Both the position numbers and the translations under genes were made by a program. From Clostridium sp. BNL1100 (GTDB taxonomy: Bacteria; Bacillota; Clostridia; Acetivibrionales; DSM-1351): DNA of 64,000 nt. Shown here piece by piece: positions 17,068 to 27,140 of the stretch (positions are counted from its first letter, which is position 1; each line of letters begins with the position of its first letter). The stretch covers positions 2,919,001 to 2,983,000 of the forward strand of contig NC_016791.1 in the NCBI RefSeq assembly GCF_000244875.1. Direction: 5' to 3'. The notes under the pieces were generated by a model. The model worked only from the letters and a program-made list of their open reading frames with translations. It searched no databases and was not told the DNA's origin.

Positions 17068-18327
17068 TTACTTTCTTCCAATATCTTTTCTGTAGTGCAT
17101 ACCCTCAAACTGTATTTTTGCAATTCCTGCGTATGCCTTTTGGATTGCTTTGTCCATTGTTGCTTCAACGGCGGTAACACCAAGTACACGTCCTCCGGCA
17201 GTATAATACTTGCCGTCTTTGCAGGATGTACCTGCATGGAACACAATGGTCTCACTGTTTTCTTCAGCCTTGTCAATACCGTTTACTTCGATTCCTGTAG
17301 CATACTTACCCGGATAACCGCCGGAAGCAGCTATTACGCATACAGCCGAATTGTCATCCCATTCTATTTTTATTTCCCTTAGTCTTTCGTCAATGATTGC
17401 TTCAAAAACGTCTAGAAGGTCAGTCTTTAATCTTGGTAGGACAACCTGTGTTTCAGGGTCACCGAAACGGGCATTATATTCTAATACCTTAGGGCCGTCC
17501 TTAGTTATCATCAAGCCAAAATATAGAACTCCTTTAAATTTACGTCCTTCTTTGTTCATAGCTTCTACCGTAGGTATGAATATTTCCTTCATGCAGTAGT
17601 CAGCCAGCTTTTTATCATATAGAGGGCTTGGAGAAAAAGTCCCCATACCGCCTGTATTCGGTCCCTGGTCGTTATCAAAAGCACGCTTATGGTCCTGTGA
17701 GGAAACCATAGGGACAATTGTGTTTCCGTCTGTAAATGCTAATATAGAAACCTCAGGCCCCTGAATGAATTCTTCTATTACAACCCGGCTTCCGGCGTCA
17801 CCGAAAACCTTATCATTCATCATACCGTTTACGGCTTCCTTTGCTTCCTGTATGGTCTGAGCAATTATAACGCCTTTACCCAGAGCAAGACCGTCAGCCT
17901 TTACAACAATAGGAGCCGAGCAGGTATCCAGGTATTGCAATGCCTCTGGGCAGTTGTCAAATACCATATAGCCTGCTGTAGGTATGTTGTATTTTTTCAT
18001 TAAATCCTTTGAAAATGCCTTGCTTCCTTCGATTATTGCGGCTGCCTTAACAGGCCCGAAAGCCCTTATACCTGCTTCCATCAGCTTGTCAACCAACCCA
18101 GCTGCAAGAGGGTCATCCGGTGCAACCACAACCATATCTACTTTGTTTTCTTTTGAAAAAGCTACTATTCCGTCTAAATCCATTGCTTTTATGGGAACAC
18201 TTTCTGCAATTCCGGAAATTCCACCGTTTCCCGGTGCACAGTATAATTTAGTAATTTTAGGGCTTTGTGCGAGCTTCCACACAATGGTATGCTCTCTTCC
18301 TCCCCCACCGACTACAAGAACCTTCAT
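17068..18327 (-). CDS. purD: Phosphoribosylamine-glycine ligase (GAR synthetase)
   Basis: Second step of purine synthesis: joins glycine to phosphoribosylamine with ATP. It starts MKVLVVGGGGREHTIVWKL, the family's N-terminal nucleotide motif, and carries the ATP-grasp features GPNTGGMGTFSP and LEYNARFGDPETQVVLPRL. The ATG at 18327 is chosen; a GTG four codons upstream overlaps the GGAGG that serves this ATG. Last gene of the purEFMNHD operon. Confidence 0.94.
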   Translation of the reverse strand: MKVLVVGGGGREHTIVWKLAQSPKITKLYCAPGNGGISGIAESVPIKAMDLDGIVAFSKENKVDMVVVAPDDPLAAGLVDKLMEAGIRAFGPVKAAAIIEGSKAFSKDLMKKYNIPTAGYMVFDNCPEALQYLDTCSAPIVVKADGLALGKGVIIAQTIQEAKEAVNGMMNDKVFGDAGSRVVIEEFIQGPEVSILAFTDGNTIVPMVSSQDHKRAFDNDQGPNTGGMGTFSPSPLYDKKLADYCMKEIFIPTVEAMNKEGRKFKGVLYFGLMITKDGPKVLEYNARFGDPETQVVLPRLKTDLLDVFEAIIDERLREIKIEWDDNSAVCVIAASGGYPGKYATGIEVNGIDKAEENSETIVFHAGTSCKDGKYYTAGGRVLGVTAVEATMDKAIQKAYAGIAKIQFEGMHYRKDIGRK

Positions 18328-18347
18328 ATATACCTCCACGTCTCATT

Positions 18348-18388
18348 CCTCTTGTGCTGCAAGTAATCAACCTTTGCAACACAAGAGG
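18348..18388 (-). other. Intercistronic hairpin between purH and purD
   Basis: Inverted repeat of 14 bp (CCTCTTGTGCTGCA with TGCAACACAAGAGG) around a 13-base loop. No T run follows on the minus strand, so it is not a typical terminator. It may protect or separate parts of the pur transcript. Confidence 0.6.
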
Positions 18389-18397
18389 TAGGCTTTT

Positions 18398-19942
18398 TTA
18401 GTGCTTAAAGTGTCTCATTCCTGTAAACACCATTGCGATTCCGTATTTATTGCATGCATCTATTGATTCCTGATCTTTTATTGAACCACCGGGTTGAATT
18501 ATAGCTTTTATTCCGGCAGCTGCGGCGGCTTCAACACAATCTGAGAACGGGAAGAATGCATCTGATGCCATTACAGCGCCCTGTGATCTGTCTCCTGCAT
18601 ATTCGATAGCTACCTTTGTAGGTACAATTCTGTTTGTCTGACCGGGGCCCACGCCAATGGTCATCTTACCTTTTGCAAGAGTGATTCCATTTGACTTTGT
18701 ATGTTTTACAACCTTCATTGCAAAAATAAGGTCTTCCATCTGTTCCTTTGTAGGCTGTACATTTGTCACACATTTCAATTCATCCTGATTGAACAGCTTA
18801 CTGTTATATTTTTGTACCAGTAAACCGCCCGCAACCTTTTTCATGTCGTAGGAATCAGGTGATATCTTGTCGGTAATATTTTCGAGCTTCAATACTCTTA
18901 TGTTTTTCTTTTGAGTCAGAACCGCCAATGCTTCATCTGTATATGAAGGTGCAACAACTATTTCAACAAAGATCTTGTTTATTTCTTCAGCTGTCTTAAC
19001 GTCAATTTCTCTGTTTGCAGCAATAATTCCTCCGAATATAGACACAGGGTCTGATTCATATGCTCTCATATAAGCATCATATATATTGTCTGCACTGCCA
19101 ACACCGCAAGGGTTTGTATGCTTTACTGCAACAACAGTAGGCTCGTCGAATTCCTTGACAAGCTCAATAGCTCCATTAGTATCATTTATATTATTAAAGG
19201 AAAGTTCTTTACCGTGAAGTTGTATTGCACTTGGGAGAAGTCCTCTGTTTGCTCCGACTTCTTTATAGAATACTGCTTTTTGATGTGGGTTTTCTCCGTA
19301 ACGCATTTCCTGAACCTTTTCATAGGTAAGTGATAAAGTTTCAGGGAAATCAATATCTCCAAGAGTGTCTCTCAGATATTTTGCAATTAATGTATCATAA
19401 TGACTTGTGTGTTCAAAAACCTTGTAGGCCAGTCTGAATTTTGTCTTAACACTGACATCTCCTGATTCGTTCATTTCGCTTAGTACATTTTCATAATCAA
19501 CGGGATCAACAATAACTGCAACATCCTGATAGTTCTTAGCAGCTGCTCTAAGCATTGTAGGGCCGCCTATGTCAATGTTTTCTATAGCTTCTTCCAACTC
19601 TACATTACCTTTTAAAATTGTCTGTTTGAAGGGATAAAGGTTTATTATTACCATGTCGATTGTTTCAACACCCAGTTCCTTTATCTGATTCATGTGTTCT
19701 TCGTTGCTTCTTATTGCAAGGAGTCCTGCATGAACTTTTGGATGAAGAGTTTTTACCCTTCCGTCAAGACATTCCGGGAAACCTGTTATATCTGATATGT
19801 TTATAACCTTTAGTCCTGCTTCTGAAAGAGCCTTTGCAGTACCTCCTGTGGAAATTATCTCTACACCCTTTGAAGCCAGAGTAGATGCAAACTCAACAAT
19901 ACCTGTTTTGTCTGAAACACTTATTAATGCACGCTTAATCAT
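18398..19942 (-). CDS. purH: Bifunctional AICAR transformylase / IMP cyclohydrolase
   Basis: Catalyses the last two steps to IMP. The N-terminal cyclohydrolase domain (residues 1-190) begins with the motifs [12 protein letters not shown] and STGGTAKAL and includes the LHPKVHAG loop. The C-terminal transformylase domain includes [12 protein letters not shown] and [11 protein letters not shown]. The length of 514 is normal. GGAGG lies upstream of the ATG. It is separated from purN by 30 bases. Confidence 0.95.
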   Translation of the reverse strand: MIKRALISVSDKTGIVEFASTLASKGVEIISTGGTAKALSEAGLKVINISDITGFPECLDGRVKTLHPKVHAGLLAIRSNEEHMNQIKELGVETIDMVIINLYPFKQTILKGNVELEEAIENIDIGGPTMLRAAAKNYQDVAVIVDPVDYENVLSEMNESGDVSVKTKFRLAYKVFEHTSHYDTLIAKYLRDTLGDIDFPETLSLTYEKVQEMRYGENPHQKAVFYKEVGANRGLLPSAIQLHGKELSFNNINDTNGAIELVKEFDEPTVVAVKHTNPCGVGSADNIYDAYMRAYESDPVSIFGGIIAANREIDVKTAEEINKIFVEIVVAPSYTDEALAVLTQKKNIRVLKLENITDKISPDSYDMKKVAGGLLVQKYNSKLFNQDELKCVTNVQPTKEQMEDLIFAMKVVKHTKSNGITLAKGKMTIGVGPGQTNRIVPTKVAIEYAGDRSQGAVMASDAFFPFSDCVEAAAAAGIKAIIQPGGSIKDQESIDACNKYGIAMVFTGMRHFKH

Positions 19943-19972
19943 TTTAAATATCCTCCGATCACTTTATTTAAA

Positions 19973-20596
19973 CTAAATTATCTTAACTCGTCTTCCTTCA
20001 ACTACCAACCTGTTTTCTGCAAAAAGACGTACTGCCTCTGGTAATATTTCCCACTCAGCCTGTTCCATTACTCTCTTTTGCAAAATTTCAGGTGTATCTT
20101 CATCCTCGACATAAACTGCTTTTTGAAGTATTATAGGCCCAGCATCAGCCTCAAGTTCAACAAAATGTACTGTGGCTCCGGTAACTTTGACACCTGACTC
20201 AAGTACTTTCTGATGGGGTATGATTCCATAAAAGCCCTTTCCGCAAAAAGAAGGAATCAAAGCAGGATGAATGTTTATTACCCTGCCTTCATAAGCCCTT
20301 GTAAAACGTTCCCCAAGTATCGAAAGGAACCCTGCCATTACAACCAAATCAACCTCGAGTGCTTTAAAATGACTTATCAGGGCTTCGTCGTATTCCTCTA
20401 TGGTTTTAAAAGTTTTTCTGGATATACATATACCTTTGATACCGTGTTTCTTTGCCCTTTCAAGAGCATAAGCATCAGGCCTGCTGGAAACTACTGTAAC
20501 TATGCTGACATTTTTAATGTAGCCGCTTTCCACCTTGTCTATAATGGCCTGGAGGTTTGAGCCTCCACCTGATACCAGTATACCTACATTTAACAT
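19973..20596 (-). CDS. purN: Phosphoribosylglycinamide formyltransferase
   Basis: Transfers a formyl group from 10-formyl-THF to GAR. It starts [19 protein letters not shown]; the active-site region [11 protein letters not shown] carries the catalytic Asn and His, and the Asp motif is seen in [14 protein letters not shown]. 207 residues, the usual size. The start overlaps the last 7 bases of purM, indicating translational coupling. Confidence 0.94.
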   Translation of the reverse strand: MLNVGILVSGGGSNLQAIIDKVESGYIKNVSIVTVVSSRPDAYALERAKKHGIKGICISRKTFKTIEEYDEALISHFKALEVDLVVMAGFLSILGERFTRAYEGRVINIHPALIPSFCGKGFYGIIPHQKVLESGVKVTGATVHFVELEADAGPIILQKAVYVEDEDTPEILQKRVMEQAEWEILPEAVRLFAENRLVVEGRRVKII

Positions 20597-21612
20597 ATAT
20601 CCACCCCTGCTTCGCCTTCGGCAATTGAACCGATAAGGTAAGCCTTTTCACCTTGGGAATCAAGGTAACTGATGATTTCATCCGCTTTTTGTGCATCAAC
20701 AGCCAGAATCATTCCGATTCCCATATTGAAGGTGTTAAAAATGTCTTTATCAGCCATATTGCCAAGGTCTCTAAGTAAATCAAATATCGGAAGAACAGGC
20801 CATGAACCATTTTGGATTTTAACACGCAAGCCCTCAGGAATCATTCTCGGAATATTCTCTATGAATCCTCCGCCAGTAATATGGGATATTCCCTTTATTT
20901 CATATTTTTCTATAAGGTCAAGGATTGTTTTTACGTATATTTTTGTTGGCTTTAAAAGTTCTTCCCCCAAAGTACAACCAAGCTTTTCAACATATTCTTT
21001 AAGGTTGTTTTCAGTAGGGTTTATAAGCTTTCTTACCAGAGAATATCCGTTACTGTGAATTCCCGATGACGGAAGTCCAATTAATTTATCCCCTGCTTTG
21101 ATTTTTTTACCGTCTATTATCTTGTTTTTATCAACAATTCCTACTGTAAAACCTGCCAAATCGTATTCATCAACAGGATAAAAACCAGGCATTTCAGCGG
21201 TTTCTCCTCCTATAAGAGAACAGCCTGACATCACGCAGCCATCCGCTACCCCTTTTACAATTTGCGCAACCTTTTCGGGATAATTTTTACCGACTGCAAC
21301 ATAATCCAGAAAAAACAGCGGCTCCGCTCCGCTGCATACTACATCGTTGACACACATTGCAACACAGTCAATACCAACAGTATCATGCTTGTCTGTCAAA
21401 AATGCAATTTTCAGCTTTGTCCCTACTCCATCAGTTCCTGAAACCAATACCGGCTGTTCATACTTAGATTTATCCAGACTGAAAAGCCCTCCGAAGCCGC
21501 CCAGTTCTGTCATAACCTCAGGCCTGAATGTACGCTTTACATGATTCTTCATTAATTTGACAGATTCATAACCTGCCTCAACATCTACACCTGCTTCTCT
21601 ATAAGTGGTCAT
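20590..21612 (-). CDS. purM: Phosphoribosylformylglycinamidine cyclo-ligase (AIR synthetase)
   Basis: Closes the imidazole ring to give AIR, using ATP. Seen are the N-terminal signature [15 protein letters not shown] and the glycine-rich nucleotide motif [19 protein letters not shown], followed by [12 protein letters not shown]. The ATG at 21612 has GGAGG 8 bases upstream; the frame's upstream TTG overlaps that site and is rejected. Overlaps purN. Confidence 0.94.
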   Translation of the reverse strand: MTTYREAGVDVEAGYESVKLMKNHVKRTFRPEVMTELGGFGGLFSLDKSKYEQPVLVSGTDGVGTKLKIAFLTDKHDTVGIDCVAMCVNDVVCSGAEPLFFLDYVAVGKNYPEKVAQIVKGVADGCVMSGCSLIGGETAEMPGFYPVDEYDLAGFTVGIVDKNKIIDGKKIKAGDKLIGLPSSGIHSNGYSLVRKLINPTENNLKEYVEKLGCTLGEELLKPTKIYVKTILDLIEKYEIKGISHITGGGFIENIPRMIPEGLRVKIQNGSWPVLPIFDLLRDLGNMADKDIFNTFNMGIGMILAVDAQKADEIISYLDSQGEKAYLIGSIAEGEAGVDIC

Positions 21613-21647
21613 GCAATTTACCTCCAAAGAAATTTGTTAATATCTAT

Positions 21648-23111
21648 TTAACAGCCGCAGCTGAATTTATCTCCTTCTTCAGGAACTTCAATAGGATAAT
21701 TTCCATCAAGACATGCTGAACAAAAACCTCGTTTTGAGCCAATAGGAGTTTTTAAAAGCCCTTCCAAACTGAGATAACCCAACGTGTCAGCACATATCAT
21801 TTCTCTGATTTCTTCAACCGAAAGCTTATCTGCCACAAGTTCCTTTCTGGAAGATATATCAATTCCGAAATAGCATGGAAATTTTATAGGTGGGGAACTT
21901 ACTCTCATGTGAACTTCCTTGGCACCGGCTTTTTTAAGAATCTGCACAATCCTTCTTGTTGTTGTTCCTCTTACAATAGAGTCATCAATGATAACAACCC
22001 TTTTTCCTTCAACTGATTTTTTTATGGCATTGTGCTTTATCCTGACAGCTACTTCTCTCATACCCTGACTTGGTTGAATAAAGGTTCTGCCCACGTACCT
22101 GTTTTTCACAAGACCCTCGCCGTAAGGTATCCCGGTTTGGTTTGAAAAACCGATTGCCGCAGAAATACCTGAATCCGGAACCCCAATTACCACATCAGCT
22201 TCTACAGGATGTTCTATTGCCAGACGTTTTCCTGCTTCATATCTGGATTGCTGAACACTTGCACCATCTATAACACTGTCCGGTCTTGCGAAATATACAA
22301 ATTCGAATATGCAAAGTTTGGTATCTTTTTTGTTAAAAGGCCTTACAGACCTGATTTCATTATTTTCAATAATTACTATTTCACCAGGTTCAACGTCCCT
22401 GATAAATTCGGCATTTACTGCGTCCAATGCACATGATTCGGAAGCCAGTACATATGCTCCGGCAGTTTTACCAATACATAAAGGCCTTATTCCGTAAGGG
22501 TCCCTTACTCCCAACATTTTAGAAGCAGTCATAAGTATAAGCCCGTATGAACCTTTAACGTCCATCATCATTTTTTCCACAGCTTCTTCCAGCGTTTCTG
22601 AAGTAATACTGTGTTTAGTTATAAGATTTATAAGTACTTCGGTATCATTGGTTGTTTGAAATATTGTACCGTTGTTTTCCATCTGTTCTCTGAGTATAGA
22701 AGCATTTACTATATTTCCGTTGTGAGCAAGTGCCAACTGTCCGTTCCTTGATCTTACTACTATAGGTTGAGCATTTTCTCTCCTGCTTGCTCCTGTAGTG
22801 GAATAACGAACATGTCCGATTGCCATAGTACCTTTCAAGTGGTTTAGCATTACCTTGTCAAAAATTTCGGGAACCAGTCCCATGTCTTTGTGAAATACAA
22901 TGGTTTCCCTGTCACTTACTGCTATTCCCGCACTTTCCTGACCTCTGTGCTGGAGTGAATAAAGACCGTAGTATGTTAACCCGGCCACATCTACTTCATT
23001 GCCGTCCAATGAATACACGCCAAACACGCCGCATTCTTCATGCATCTTATCCATTCTTTCATCAAAACAATCAGGATTACTGCACTTCAAACAATCACCA
23101 AAATTACACAT
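21648..23111 (-). CDS. purF: Amidophosphoribosyltransferase
   Basis: First committed step of purine synthesis: makes phosphoribosylamine from PRPP and glutamine. The glutaminase domain begins at Cys27 in EECGVFGVY, which becomes the N terminus after removal of a propeptide. LQHRGQESAGIAV follows, and the PRPP motif VVIIDDSIVRGTTTRR marks the transferase domain. C-terminal cysteines (FCSACLDG) fit the 4Fe-4S cluster of the Bacillus-type enzyme. The 26-residue propeptide is longer than in B. subtilis and contains Cys2, Cys7, Cys10 and Cys15. GGAG lies 6 bases before the ATG. Confidence 0.94.
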   Translation of the reverse strand: MCNFGDCLKCSNPDCFDERMDKMHEECGVFGVYSLDGNEVDVAGLTYYGLYSLQHRGQESAGIAVSDRETIVFHKDMGLVPEIFDKVMLNHLKGTMAIGHVRYSTTGASRRENAQPIVVRSRNGQLALAHNGNIVNASILREQMENNGTIFQTTNDTEVLINLITKHSITSETLEEAVEKMMMDVKGSYGLILMTASKMLGVRDPYGIRPLCIGKTAGAYVLASESCALDAVNAEFIRDVEPGEIVIIENNEIRSVRPFNKKDTKLCIFEFVYFARPDSVIDGASVQQSRYEAGKRLAIEHPVEADVVIGVPDSGISAAIGFSNQTGIPYGEGLVKNRYVGRTFIQPSQGMREVAVRIKHNAIKKSVEGKRVVIIDDSIVRGTTTRRIVQILKKAGAKEVHMRVSSPPIKFPCYFGIDISSRKELVADKLSVEEIREMICADTLGYLSLEGLLKTPIGSKRGFCSACLDGNYPIEVPEEGDKFSCGC

Positions 23112-23199
23112 GGGTAGCTCCTTTTATCCAGATATGTGAGCGGCTTTGCCTATTAACAAAACCACTTTTCCTATTTTATTTATAAATTTTATTTAAAAG

Positions 23200-23712
23200 T
23201 TAAATTTCCAGAAGCTTTTTTTGAAGCTCTGCATTTTTCTTTTCGACTTTTTCTTGAAGGGATTTTTTATAATCAATCATTTTATGTCTTAATTCGTGAT
23301 ATGCAACCGAAAGAATCTGTATTGCCAGCAATGCAGCATTGTCGGCACCGTCTACCGCTACTGTTGCTACTGGAATTCCCGAAGGCATCTGAACAATAGA
23401 CAGCAGTGAATCCAATCCGTCCATAGTGGAGGATTTTACCGGTACTCCGATAACCGGAAGTGGTGTGTAAGCTGCCAGTACACCCGGAAGATGTGCTGCT
23501 TTTCCTGCTGCTGCAATGATAACATCAAAACCGTTAGCCTCTGCATTTTTCGCAAACTGTGATGCTTTATCAGGTGTTCTGTGCGCTGAACAAACCATTA
23601 CCTCACAGTCTATTTCGAAATCCTTTAAAATTTTAATACAGCTTTTCATAACTGAAAGGTCTGAATCACTTCCCATGATAACAGCTACCTTTGCATCCTT
23701 GGAAATACACAT
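23200..23712 (-). CDS. purE: N5-carboxyaminoimidazole ribonucleotide mutase, class I PurE
   Basis: Moves the carboxyl group of N5-CAIR to give CAIR. Motifs GSDSDLSVMK and SAHRTPD (active-site His) and the segment AGKAAHLPGVLAAYTPLPVIGVP are present. The C terminus is a charged helix (YKKSLQEKVEKKNAELQKK). The ATG at 23712 has AGGGGG about 9 bases upstream; an ATG at 23751 would add 13 residues with no ribosome site. First gene of the operon, directly after the promoter. No guanine riboswitch was seen in its short leader. Confidence 0.93.
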   Translation of the reverse strand: MCISKDAKVAVIMGSDSDLSVMKSCIKILKDFEIDCEVMVCSAHRTPDKASQFAKNAEANGFDVIIAAAGKAAHLPGVLAAYTPLPVIGVPVKSSTMDGLDSLLSIVQMPSGIPVATVAVDGADNAALLAIQILSVAYHELRHKMIDYKKSLQEKVEKKNAELQKKLLEI

Positions 23713-23793
23713 AACATCTGCCCCCTGTATTTTATTTTTTTTCATGAACATTTTTTATATTTTCACAAAAATAATTCGTCTTTTTATGCTTTT

Positions 23794-23823
23794 ATATTAC
23801 CAATAAAGAGGTTGTATTGTCAA
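23794..23823 (-). promoter_or_regulatory. Promoter of the purEFMNHD operon
   Basis: TTGACA and TAATAT separated by 18 bases on the minus strand, giving a leader of about 75 bases. The leader contains no recognisable purine aptamer. Confidence 0.6.
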
Positions 23824-23833
23824 TTAATCTAAT

Positions 23834-23863
23834 AAAAAAAGCGAACGTTTTTTTAACGTTCAC
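23834..23863 (-). terminator. Terminator of the AEC transporter gene
   Basis: Stem of 8 bp (GTGAACGT with ACGTTCGC, one wobble pair) around seven bases, followed by seven T on the minus strand; 20 bases after the stop. Confidence 0.8.
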
Positions 23864-23882
23864 TTTTAATATTCGGAATGTT

Positions 23883-24860
23883 TTATCCAAGCAGATATAC
23901 TATTAACGGAAGTGTAAAAATTGAGAGGATAGTTGAAACAAATATTCCTTCTGTAGCCGCATTATAATCCGAATCATATTGAAGTGCCAATGCAGAAACA
24001 ATTGTTGAAGCAGGCATAGCCAGTTGCAATACAACTATTCTGACAACAAAGGGATTGAAAACTCCCTTTGTAACGGTAAAAAACAGTATTGCTGCAAACG
24101 GAACTATAAGAAGTTTGAACATGGATAATACAAAATATTTAAGCTTTGATACAATATCACTGAAGCCTGTAATTGTTATACCGGAAAGTATCAATCCGAT
24201 AAATACCATGGACAGGTAGATAGTAGTGTGTCCCAACCCGTTGAAAGCCTCATAAAATACACTCCAGATTTTTTTAAAAGCAAATGTTTTTTCTATTTTG
24301 AACTGGAATTTTAAGAATATCATTGCTATTCCGCCTAAAAAGGCAAGTGTATTAGGATTTATAAGGTGAAGCAGGTTATCCTTCCAGTTTTTTGTATTAT
24401 GCTTATTAAATAGATATATTCCCAGAGTCCATAGTATTGCATCGTTTGCAATATTAAAGAATATGGCATAAACAATTCCTATGTCCCCGTACATTGCTTT
24501 TAATAAAGGATATGCCATGAATATAACATTTCCGAACATTGATTGGGCAATATATATGTTTTTTGTCTTTTCTTTTATTCTTAATATTTTACATTGGCCT
24601 AAAGCAATCACTCCGGCAATAAGAATGAAAATTACTCCGAAAATAAATATATATAAACCGTTTGTCAGTGTTTCACGGGTAAAAGTATAATTACCCATGG
24701 TTGTAAATATCAGAAACGGCATGGTAATTTTCAGAATCAAGGCAGATATATATTTGTGAGAATTTTCAGGCAAAAACCCGCTTTTTCCTGCTGCAAAACC
24801 TGTCAGTCCCAGAAGTGTAAGAATTATTATCTGGTTGGTTATAATCTGTATCTGATCCAC
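23883..24860 (-). CDS. AEC-family transporter (auxin efflux carrier-like permease)
   Basis: 325 very hydrophobic residues predicted to form about ten membrane helices in two halves of five, the AEC/BART fold. The N-terminal half shows GFAAGKSGFLPENSHKYIS and the unwound-helix region TMPFLIF; the C-terminal half has LQLAMPASTIVSALALQY. Bacterial members export or import organic acids such as malate; the substrate here is not deducible. The start is GTG with GGAGG 9 bases upstream. Single gene with its own terminator. Confidence 0.85.
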   Translation of the reverse strand: MDQIQIITNQIIILTLLGLTGFAAGKSGFLPENSHKYISALILKITMPFLIFTTMGNYTFTRETLTNGLYIFIFGVIFILIAGVIALGQCKILRIKEKTKNIYIAQSMFGNVIFMAYPLLKAMYGDIGIVYAIFFNIANDAILWTLGIYLFNKHNTKNWKDNLLHLINPNTLAFLGGIAMIFLKFQFKIEKTFAFKKIWSVFYEAFNGLGHTTIYLSMVFIGLILSGITITGFSDIVSKLKYFVLSMFKLLIVPFAAILFFTVTKGVFNPFVVRIVVLQLAMPASTIVSALALQYDSDYNAATEGIFVSTILSIFTLPLIVYLLG

Positions 24861-24890
24861 GGTAATATGCCTCCAAAATTAGAATATATA

Positions 24891-24913
24891 AAAGCGACTA
24901 TTAAAGCCGCTTT
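24891..24913 (-). terminator. Probable weak terminator after the zinc-ribbon gene
   Basis: Stem of 9 bp (AAAGCGGCT with AGTCGCTTT, one wobble) with a 5-base loop on the minus strand. The following sequence is AT-rich, but the T run is interrupted. Confidence 0.5.
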
Positions 24914-24944
24914 ATGATATCATATAATTTTGTTTTAATATTGT

Positions 24945-25244
24945 CTACCCGTTTTTACCGTTCAGATTCAATCCGCAGGACGGACAAGTATTATTTTCAG
25001 GCTTAACGGTTCCTCCGCATGCCGGACAAGCATCATACGGAATATCCATAATATCATAATTACTATTCGGTTGTATATTCTTCGGTTTATTCTCCTTTAG
25101 CGATTTTCCATACTGCTTTTGCAATATTATTCTTATTTGTCTGATTTCCTTGGCTGTTTCAGTGCCGTCAATTGCCGATTGTATCACCCCATATAATATA
25201 AATAACGACACAATAAAAAAGAATAATAATAATATAATCTCCAT
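24945..25244 (-). CDS. Membrane-anchored zinc-ribbon protein
   Basis: 99 residues: one N-terminal membrane helix (residues 2-22), a charged middle segment, and a C-terminal zinc ribbon CPACGGTVKPENNTCPSCG with two CxxC pairs. This is a common layout for small proteins of unknown role. The ATG at 25244 is chosen because GGGG lies just upstream; an earlier in-frame start at 25283 would put a basic tail before the membrane helix. It lies after modC but shows no functional link to molybdate transport. Confidence 0.65.
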   Translation of the reverse strand: MEIILLLFFFIVSLFILYGVIQSAIDGTETAKEIRQIRIILQKQYGKSLKENKPKNIQPNSNYDIMDIPYDACPACGGTVKPENNTCPSCGLNLNGKNG

Positions 25245-25340
25245 AGCAACCCCCGAACAAAACTTCTTTGTAAAATATACCATATATTCAAATTAATAGC
25301 TACATATAATAATGAAGTTGCAGATATTATGCTCGGAGAA

Positions 25341-26405
25341 TTATTGGGTAAGAAGTAAAAGACAATCCTCCGGGAAAAACAAATTAACAGGCAAAGCCTT
25401 TTCACAGATTTCCTTCCATATGTCTTTATTAACTTCCCATCTGATTTGTGAATTGTTTTCATTAGAACTTTTGTTTCTGTTTTTAAGCATGATTATATAG
25501 GAAAAAGGATTTTCAATGACTTTTACCACTTCGCAAGGCATTACATTTGTACCATTGTTTTTTTCCGAATACTTGAAATAATGAGCTCTCATTCCCACAT
25601 ATTTAATATTTTCGGGTATTTTTCGGTTACAAAACAATGTTATGTTCCAGTCAATAGCCAATAGAGAATTTTCTGATAACCGCTTTACGGCAGATATATT
25701 TTTGCATCCTGTCAGGAGTGCTGAAGAAATGGTTTTTGGATTATTAAACAAATCCTCCTTCTTATTTACGGTTTCGATTTTCCCCTCAGTTATTACTGCT
25801 ATATCATTAGAAAAACGGTACACCTCATTTCTGTTATGCGAAACAAGAAGCACCGTCCCATTGAACTTTGAGAGGGTTTCCATTATTTCCTGCTCCAGCT
25901 GCCATTTCAAAAAACTGTCCAGTGCGGAAAATGGCTCATCCAGCATTATTATATCCGGTTCTGAGGCAAGCATCCTTGCCAGGGCAACCCTCTGCTGCTG
26001 CCCACCGGACAACTGTGAAGGTCGCTTTTTTTCCATACCTTCTAAAAAAAACATCCTGATTTTTTCTTTTACCTGTATCTCCTTTTCTTTTTTAGGCAAC
26101 TTTACTCCTGCACCGATGTTTTCTTCTACTGTCATATTAGGAAAAAGTGCATAGTTCTGAAACAGGTATCCCACCCTTCGGTTTTGAGGAGGCAGATTTA
26201 TTTTCTTTTCAGAATCGAACAAAACACGTTCTTTAAGAACTATCCTGCCTTCATCGGGAGTTTCAATCCCCGCTATACATTTCAATGTCATGCTTTTACC
26301 CGAGCCGGAGGAACCGAGGAGAGACATTATGCCCTGCTGTGAATTGAATTGAACTTCAAGATTGAATTTTCCAAGCCTTTTTTTTATGTCTACATAAAGT
26401 GCCAT
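25341..26405 (-). CDS. modC: Molybdate ABC transporter, ATP-binding protein
   Basis: Energises molybdate import. Walker A GSSGSGKS near residue 33, Q-loop region YLFQNYALFPNMTV, signature LSGGQQQRVALARML, Walker B IIMLDEPFSALD and the switch His in VSHNR are all present. The C-terminal region after about residue 235 takes the place of the molybdate-binding MOP domain and is divergent. Its start overlaps the stop of modB (TAATG), so the genes are translationally coupled. Placed at the end of the nif operon, it supplies molybdenum for FeMo-cofactor. Confidence 0.88.
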   Translation of the reverse strand: MALYVDIKKRLGKFNLEVQFNSQQGIMSLLGSSGSGKSMTLKCIAGIETPDEGRIVLKERVLFDSEKKINLPPQNRRVGYLFQNYALFPNMTVEENIGAGVKLPKKEKEIQVKEKIRMFFLEGMEKKRPSQLSGGQQQRVALARMLASEPDIIMLDEPFSALDSFLKWQLEQEIMETLSKFNGTVLLVSHNRNEVYRFSNDIAVITEGKIETVNKKEDLFNNPKTISSALLTGCKNISAVKRLSENSLLAIDWNITLFCNRKIPENIKYVGMRAHYFKYSEKNNGTNVMPCEVVKVIENPFSYIIMLKNRNKSSNENNSQIRWEVNKDIWKEICEKALPVNLFFPEDCLLLLTQ

Positions 26406-27085
26406 TATAATTCCTCCTCATGGGCTTTTTTACCTGATTGTTGTCTGGTGTTCCAGAAATTCATCAGAATCATTGACCCAAAGGACATAGCACATATTAT
26501 TAAGACCCACTTGTATGCTTGCCCCCTGTCTCCTGCCTGAACTGCTGTGTATACTGCAACGGCCATGGTACGGGTTTTTCCCGGAATATTACCTGCAAGC
26601 ATTATGGTTGCTCCGAATTCTCCTAGTGCTCTGGCAAAGGCAAGAACTGTTCCTGCTATTAATCCTGGGTAAACATTTGGGACAATAATTCTCAAGAATA
26701 TTTTTAACTCTGTCATTCCAAGGGTTCTTGCGGCATTTACGAGATTCTCATCAAACTGCTCAAACGCACCTCTTGCAGTCCGGTACATTAGCGGAAAAGA
26801 AACTATTGAGGAAGCAATAACTGCTCCCGTCCACGAGAAGACAACACTTATGTTTACCTGTCTCAATACTCCTCCAATGACGCTGTTCCTTCCAAAAAGA
26901 ATTAATAAAAAAAAGCCCACAACTGTGGGGGGCAAAACCATGGGGAGAGTAAACAATCCGTCTATTAACCCTTTGATTCTCTTTAATTTAATAACATAGT
27001 ATGCGCAAAGGATTCCCGTAAAAACAGTTATAACTGTTGCAATAACCGCTACTTTAAGTGAAATGTAAAGGGGAGATAAATCCAT
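26405..27085 (-). CDS. modB: Molybdate ABC transporter, permease
   Basis: 226 residues with five or six membrane helices. The loop that docks onto the ATPase is seen as NAARTLGMTELKIFLRIIVPNVYPGLIAG (in two parts, about residues 130-158), and ARALGEFGATIMLAGN is a ModB/CysT-type signature. The ATG at 27085 is used; a GTG three codons upstream overlaps the GAGGAGG site. Lies between modA and modC. Confidence 0.88.
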   Translation of the reverse strand: MDLSPLYISLKVAVIATVITVFTGILCAYYVIKLKRIKGLIDGLFTLPMVLPPTVVGFFLLILFGRNSVIGGVLRQVNISVVFSWTGAVIASSIVSFPLMYRTARGAFEQFDENLVNAARTLGMTELKIFLRIIVPNVYPGLIAGTVLAFARALGEFGATIMLAGNIPGKTRTMAVAVYTAVQAGDRGQAYKWVLIICAMSFGSMILMNFWNTRQQSGKKAHEEEL

Positions 27086-27140
27086 GGTTCCCACCTCCTC
27101 TATATAAGCAGGCTGTTTTTACAGCTTGTTATATGCAATC

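Noticed and set aside
23713..23835. Guanine riboswitch in front of the pur operon
   Set aside because: The leader is about 75 bases, AT-rich, and lacks the three-stem aptamer sequence.
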